DNA from: Legionella nautarum
GTDB lineage: Bacteria > Pseudomonadota > Gammaproteobacteria > Legionellales > Legionellaceae
Length of the DNA stretch: 64,000 nt
Assembly: GCF_001467895.1 (NCBI RefSeq)
Contig: NZ_LNYO01000013.1
Coordinates: 352,686 to 416,685 of the forward strand
Reading direction: 5' to 3'
In this document: piece by piece, positions 60,450 through 64,000 of the stretch
Position numbering within the stretch: the stretch's first letter is position 1
Layout of the letters: each line of letters begins with the position of its first letter
The notes under the pieces: generated by a model
What the model was told of the DNA's origin: nothing
The model's database searches: none
The model's input: the letters and a program-made list of their open reading frames with translations, nothing else
Translations under genes and position numbers: made by a program

Positions 60450-62357
60450 ATGGGTCAGGTTAGTAAAGCAGAATTAGAAGATGGGTATGAAGGTTTAGGT
60501 AAAGCTTTTTTAATTCTCGAAAGTGATCAAAGAACTTTTGTTAGATTACGTGAGCCAATTGTTAAATATTGTCTAGTTAAAGATATACCCTTGTACAATC
60601 TAAGCGCCGTAAATTACGCAACCGGCCAAAAATTGCTAAAAGAGTTGATTGATATTTTCTCAGTACGTGCGTTTCAATATACGGAGATGCGATTAAGGAA
60701 ATGGGAAGCTGAATTTAAAAGAGCGATTGAACTTAATGACTTAGCAGTTCGTAATAGCCGTCAGGAAATTTATAGCTCTGTAAGGGATCAACAACAAAAA
60801 ACCAACGGCGTTACTAGCGATACTTTATTATGCGAGAAAGACCTGGACTCTCTTCTTGGTGTTGAAGACTTTAGTTCTACTAAGATACTAAAATCCAAGT
60901 CTTTTGAGTTGCCAGATTTTTCCACTGAAGAAACGGATTTATCGAGTGTAGTTTTGAAGAATGATGCATCGGCAGTTAAGCAACTGAAGAGAGGGGATGA
61001 CTTCTTAGCTAAACGGTTGCCGGATAGTGTGGAAAAATCACTCACTGATCTGATTGCTCAAGAAAAGGATATATTTTTGCCCATTGCGCATAAAGGGCAC
61101 TGGGTTAGTTTGGTTAGAGAAGATGGCGATTGGACTGTTTATGATTCACAGCCTTATAATGAGAGAAAACCCTTAGATCGACAAGTTTTTATTCGAACTA
61201 ATTGCGCCCTTTTATTAGCGGCGTATGTCGATAATTTTAAAGGATTAGCCTATAAGTCGACTAATAAACAATCCGCCTTTTTTGATTGCGGTACGCATGT
61301 TGTTAATGATTGGCGAAAAAGAGTTAGGAAAGATTATGATGAGAAAACTCATGAGGAAATGCTAAAGGAAGCAGGTGATATACAGGGTGTCGAAGTAAAG
61401 ATTGTACCTCCTCGTCCAGTTAACGCCACTACATCTAGTACTAGCTATCGAGCATCAGTTGGGTTATTTGATCGTAAATCTGCTCCCCCTAAGGAAAGGA
61501 AGGACAAGGAAAAAGAGCGAGATGATAATCTTGATTGGGGTTGGGAAGACCACTCTAGTCTAGAACCGATTGTAACTACTAGACGTTCAGTACATGTACC
61601 TTTGGACACTTCTGATTCCCCAGATTATTTTGATTCTTTAGGCATTCCTGATGATGCTTCGGGCCGGTTAGACTTTAGTTGGGGAACGCGTCATCCCATA
61701 AAGGGTCTGCGCTGGAGAGAACCTGTGTCTTCAGACTCCACTGTTCCTGAGGACTCTTCTTTTAAAACCAAAAAATATGAGCCAATTCCACCACAAATTA
61801 GGCAAATTAATGAGCAAAACAAAAACAGAAATAAACAAATTGATGAACAAATTGAGAAGATAGAAGCAGTTTTAAGAGAGCTTAAAGAAAAAGAGGAAGA
61901 ATATAAGAGCAAGAAAGGATTGTTTGAAAAGAAAACAAAATTTGCTAATGAAGAGGAACGTGCTGAATATACTAAAGAACGCGATGAATATATCAATAAG
62001 TATGAAGTTGCTGAGGAAAATGCGAAGGGTTTGCATGAAGGAGTTCAACAGGCATTAAATCTCTTTAAACAAAGTTCAAGAGAGTTTAGCGATTATAATA
62101 CTTTCAGAAATGAAACAAATCGTTTAATCATAAAGCATAAATCGCCTCTTTCCACTCACCGTGATCTAAGTAATATTCGCCTGTGTAATGCTATTGTAGG
62201 CTTTCTCCTAGGCATCTATACGATTTATTTAGCCATCATGGCGACGAGTTACCTATGCTCGAATAGAACCTCTTATTTTTGGCGTACTGATGCTGAGAGA
62301 AAGATCTATGATTTAGAAGATGCGGTAGAAGAGCTGGAGCCATTCTGTCCTAAATAA
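60450..62357 (+). CDS. CE-clan (ULP/YopJ-like) cysteine protease-type protein, probable effector
   Basis: 635 residues from the ATG at 60450. Residues ~205-295 carry the CE-clan order: His217 (KGHWVSLVRED), Asp232 (WTVYDSQPYN), Gln274 (NKQSAFFDCG) and Cys280 (FFDCGTHVVNDW). This is the pattern of SUMO/NEDD8/ubiquitin proteases (ChlaDub, RickCE and Legionella members) and of YopJ-type acetyltransferases. Then come a polar region, a coiled coil (residues ~455-550, QIEKIEAVLRELKEKEEEYKSKKG) and a C-terminal membrane hairpin (AIVGFLLGIYTIYLAIMATSYL). The likely site of action is a host membrane. Confidence 0.82.
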   Translation: MGQVSKAELEDGYEGLGKAFLILESDQRTFVRLREPIVKYCLVKDIPLYNLSAVNYATGQKLLKELIDIFSVRAFQYTEMRLRKWEAEFKRAIELNDLAVRNSRQEIYSSVRDQQQKTNGVTSDTLLCEKDLDSLLGVEDFSSTKILKSKSFELPDFSTEETDLSSVVLKNDASAVKQLKRGDDFLAKRLPDSVEKSLTDLIAQEKDIFLPIAHKGHWVSLVREDGDWTVYDSQPYNERKPLDRQVFIRTNCALLLAAYVDNFKGLAYKSTNKQSAFFDCGTHVVNDWRKRVRKDYDEKTHEEMLKEAGDIQGVEVKIVPPRPVNATTSSTSYRASVGLFDRKSAPPKERKDKEKERDDNLDWGWEDHSSLEPIVTTRRSVHVPLDTSDSPDYFDSLGIPDDASGRLDFSWGTRHPIKGLRWREPVSSDSTVPEDSSFKTKKYEPIPPQIRQINEQNKNRNKQIDEQIEKIEAVLRELKEKEEEYKSKKGLFEKKTKFANEEERAEYTKERDEYINKYEVAEENAKGLHEGVQQALNLFKQSSREFSDYNTFRNETNRLIIKHKSPLSTHRDLSNIRLCNAIVGFLLGIYTIYLAIMATSYLCSNRTSYFWRTDAERKIYDLEDAVEELEPFCPK

Positions 62358-62393
62358 ATCGAAAGGTTTATCTAGGCTACGAAAATTAATAAC

Positions 62394-62969
62394 TCATTGG
62401 GTTTTAGGTTCACAATGAGTTAGTATTTTTTGTATTTCTTCCCGCCCTAGTTGCCGCATAGACTCAATATTAAGTGCAGGGATTTTTTCTGTATCCCCGT
62501 AAAAAGCAATGGCTTTTTCGACAGTTTCCTCACGTAAAAGATGAATCATTGGATAGGGCGACCGGTTTGTATAATTAGAAACCTCATCAAACTCAACATC
62601 CGCAAAACAATAATCGGGGTGAAACGTAGCTAATTGATAAATTCCTTCGTAGCCTTGCTCATTCATCAGTGCTTCTGCTAAATCAACAAAATCTAAATAA
62701 TGAAAAAAGTCTCTAAATAAAGAAGGAAAAATGAGAAGCGTTGTTTCCACGCCTGGTTGCTTGTCTAAGCAATCGATTTCTGCCATGAATTCTTCCAGTG
62801 CTAATTCTATTTTTTTTGCATGACTCACTTGAAATCTCACGGTGCCTCTGGTGATTTCACGTTTAGCAAAAGGGCAAATATTTAGTTTGATAATAAAAGA
62901 GTGAATCCAATTTTGTGTGTGTTGAATAATAAATTCATCGGACTGTGACATAGCTAATTTTAAGGCCAT
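62394..62969 (-). CDS. DUF1415 family protein
   Basis: 191 residues (185 if the in-frame ATG at 62951 is used, which fits the family length better). The usual DUF1415 features are present: WIHSFIIKLNICPFAKRE at the start, LLIFPSLFRDFFHYLDFVDLAEAL, LATFHPDYCFADVEFDEVSNYTNRSPYPMIHLLREE. The family is widespread in Gammaproteobacteria and has no known function; the conserved Cys and His hint at a redox or metal role. Confidence 0.93.
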   Translation of the reverse strand: MALKLAMSQSDEFIIQHTQNWIHSFIIKLNICPFAKREITRGTVRFQVSHAKKIELALEEFMAEIDCLDKQPGVETTLLIFPSLFRDFFHYLDFVDLAEALMNEQGYEGIYQLATFHPDYCFADVEFDEVSNYTNRSPYPMIHLLREETVEKAIAFYGDTEKIPALNIESMRQLGREEIQKILTHCEPKTQ

Positions 62970-63190
62970 TTTATTGAATTGGCCATACTATAATAAAATG
63001 AGCCTCTTACCAAGAAAGGAACAAAAATGATAAGTCAGCGATAGGGCTTCGTCGTTTTTTCTTAGGGCTCTCCTCCAGTGACTTTTGCTTAGAAGCAGGT
63101 TCAGTAAAAGGAATTTATTGATGCTAAGCAGTTGTAAAAATATTGAGTGTTGCGCTTGGGGCGATACCGGTGGTTTGGTATCTTATAGCA

Positions 63191-63901
63191 TTAGACAAGC
63201 AGTTTCGCGGGTGTCTTTTTATAAACCGCAGTAATTTTTTCACCTGTCCAGACATAACTATAGTGAGCACTTTGAATGCAATGGTGAATGTTTTTGGGTT
63301 TGAAGAGGGCAAAGTTTCGGTCGTCAGGGCTTGCAGTGCGAACAGAATGATAGACTAAACCTTCGGTTCCTCGTTGTTTTGCCTCAGCGCCCAAAGCTTG
63401 GCTTGCGTTGTAATTAGCCAATGCATAGATGGGATGTTCCGCTTTATTTAAAGCTAATAAATCATACAAACTAGCGCTGAATTCCGCGATCAAGGTTCGC
63501 ATATCAATTTCTTGTGCCGGTTCTTTGGTATAGCTGAGAAAGCGTTCTCGATGATAAACTGTTTCAGCAATCGCTGTATTTAGGGATTCCGAAGCATAAT
63601 AAACCCCAAAGTCCCCATTCGAAAAGCGACTGCCATCTGGATTAACGTGAGTAAAGGCTGCCATAACATAGCCGGAGCCGGGTGCAGAATAGAGACGTTC
63701 GCCTTCAGGCACTAATGAAAGCTCGCCGATTTCGTCTTGAATTCTGGGATTGGTCAGTGCTTGTATTGCATACAAAGCATCAAAGTCTTCTTGATCAGCC
63801 ACATCTTCAAATAAATAAATAGGGGGAAATTTAGAAGGAATTAGGCGATAACATCGTTGATTTATAAAAACTCGTTGTTCTAATTCGTTACAGAAAGTCA
63901 T
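63191..63901 (-). CDS. RES-domain toxin (NAD+-degrading) of a RES-Xre pair
   Basis: 236 residues. RES domain: RCYRLIPSKFPPIYLFEDVADQEDFDALYAIQALTNPRI, GERLYSAPGSGYVMAAFTHVNPDGSRFSNGDFGVYYASESLNTAIAETVYHRERFL, ending LVYHSVR. The Arg, Tyr, Glu and Ser typical of the NAD+ pocket are present. RES toxins deplete NAD+ when freed from their antitoxin. The start codon overlaps the stop of the upstream antitoxin (TAATG). Confidence 0.92.
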   Translation of the reverse strand: MTFCNELEQRVFINQRCYRLIPSKFPPIYLFEDVADQEDFDALYAIQALTNPRIQDEIGELSLVPEGERLYSAPGSGYVMAAFTHVNPDGSRFSNGDFGVYYASESLNTAIAETVYHRERFLSYTKEPAQEIDMRTLIAEFSASLYDLLALNKAEHPIYALANYNASQALGAEAKQRGTEGLVYHSVRTASPDDRNFALFKPKNIHHCIQSAHYSYVWTGEKITAVYKKTPAKLLV

Positions 63902-64000
63902 TATGATTTACCACCTCGTTCCGCATTGAGGCGACTAGCAACTGCCCAAAGATCTACCACTCGTCCTTGTAACATAATATCCATCGCCGATTTGCCATTA
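63901..64000 (-). CDS. Xre/MbcA/ParS-type antitoxin, C-terminal end (cut by window)
   Basis: Only the last 33 residues are in the window: NGKSAMDIMLQGRVVDLWAVASRLNAERGGKS. The pattern NGKxxxDIMLxGR...V...L.R...G is the toxin-binding end of MbcA/ParS/Xre antitoxins. The gene is directly upstream of, and overlaps, the RES toxin gene. Confidence 0.85.
   Translation of the reverse strand, partial: NGKSAMDIMLQGRVVDLWAVASRLNAERGGKS

Noticed and set aside
63143-63358. Plus-strand frame opposite the RES toxin
   Set aside because: It is a shadow of the minus-strand RES gene, which has clear family motifs.

Overview
The window looks like a Legionella chromosome (or a close relative in the Legionellales). 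It is AT-rich. It carries an ecto-NTPDase of the GDA1/CD39 family and a dense series of large proteins that resemble Dot/Icm effectors: ankyrin repeats, RCC1 repeats with an F-box-like start, a mitochondrial-carrier-like protein, a CE-clan-type protease, a dual-specificity-phosphatase-like protein and coiled coils. Several of these have TTAA-N7-TTAA boxes upstream that resemble PmrA sites. Species cannot be named from the sequence alone.

Layout. (1) 1-8.2 kb is mostly housekeeping: the 3' part of prfC, a three-gene NAD(P) transhydrogenase operon, comEC and the NTPDase. (2) 8.2-10.1 kb holds an effector-like coiled-coil gene, followed by tRNA-Thr(CGT). (3) 10168-24024 is an integrated mobile island bounded by 62-bp direct repeats of the tRNA 3' end. 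From left to right it carries a small ORF, a PIN-type nuclease broken by a frameshift, a complete His-Xaa-Ser (hxsA-D) peptide-modification cluster with two radical SAM enzymes, an AlpA-like regulator plus a DUF927 primase/helicase-type ATPase flanked on both sides by TGTCCC/GGGACA iterons, a degenerate recombinase, a long gene-free stretch packed with perfect hairpins, a TIR + caspase-like pair (Thoeris-like defence), a DUF1016 nuclease and the integrase. (4) 24.0-29.3 kb has a 5'-truncated transporter remnant, a deaminase and a cluster of small-molecule-modifying enzymes (phosphotransferase, several GNATs, a VOC protein). (5) 29.5-56 kb is the effector-rich accessory region with a few ordinary genes (Rieske protein, CatB-like acetyltransferase, patatin, MtfA, PfpI, ThiM-like kinase, L,D-transpeptidase). 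(6) 55.8-58.6 kb is an MNIO (DUF692) peptide-modification operon with two precursors built of Cys-Lys-Ser repeats. (7) 58.8-64 kb has an MFS transporter, the CE-clan-like effector, a DUF1415 protein and a RES-Xre toxin-antitoxin pair cut by the window end.

How the parts fit. The island looks like a self-replicating satellite or integrative element: integrase and att sites, an AlpA-type regulator, and a primase with iterons arranged like the ori/crr of P4-type elements. Its cargo is one RiPP system and one abortive-infection-type defence system. The MNIO operon seems built to make far more precursor than enzyme, because an attenuator-like hairpin separates the first precursor from the enzyme genes. 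The most novel signals I see are the structured gene-free region at 19.1-19.65 kb next to the TIR-caspase genes, the iteron clusters, the Cys-repeat MNIO precursors, and a set of effector candidates with protease-like residue triads.
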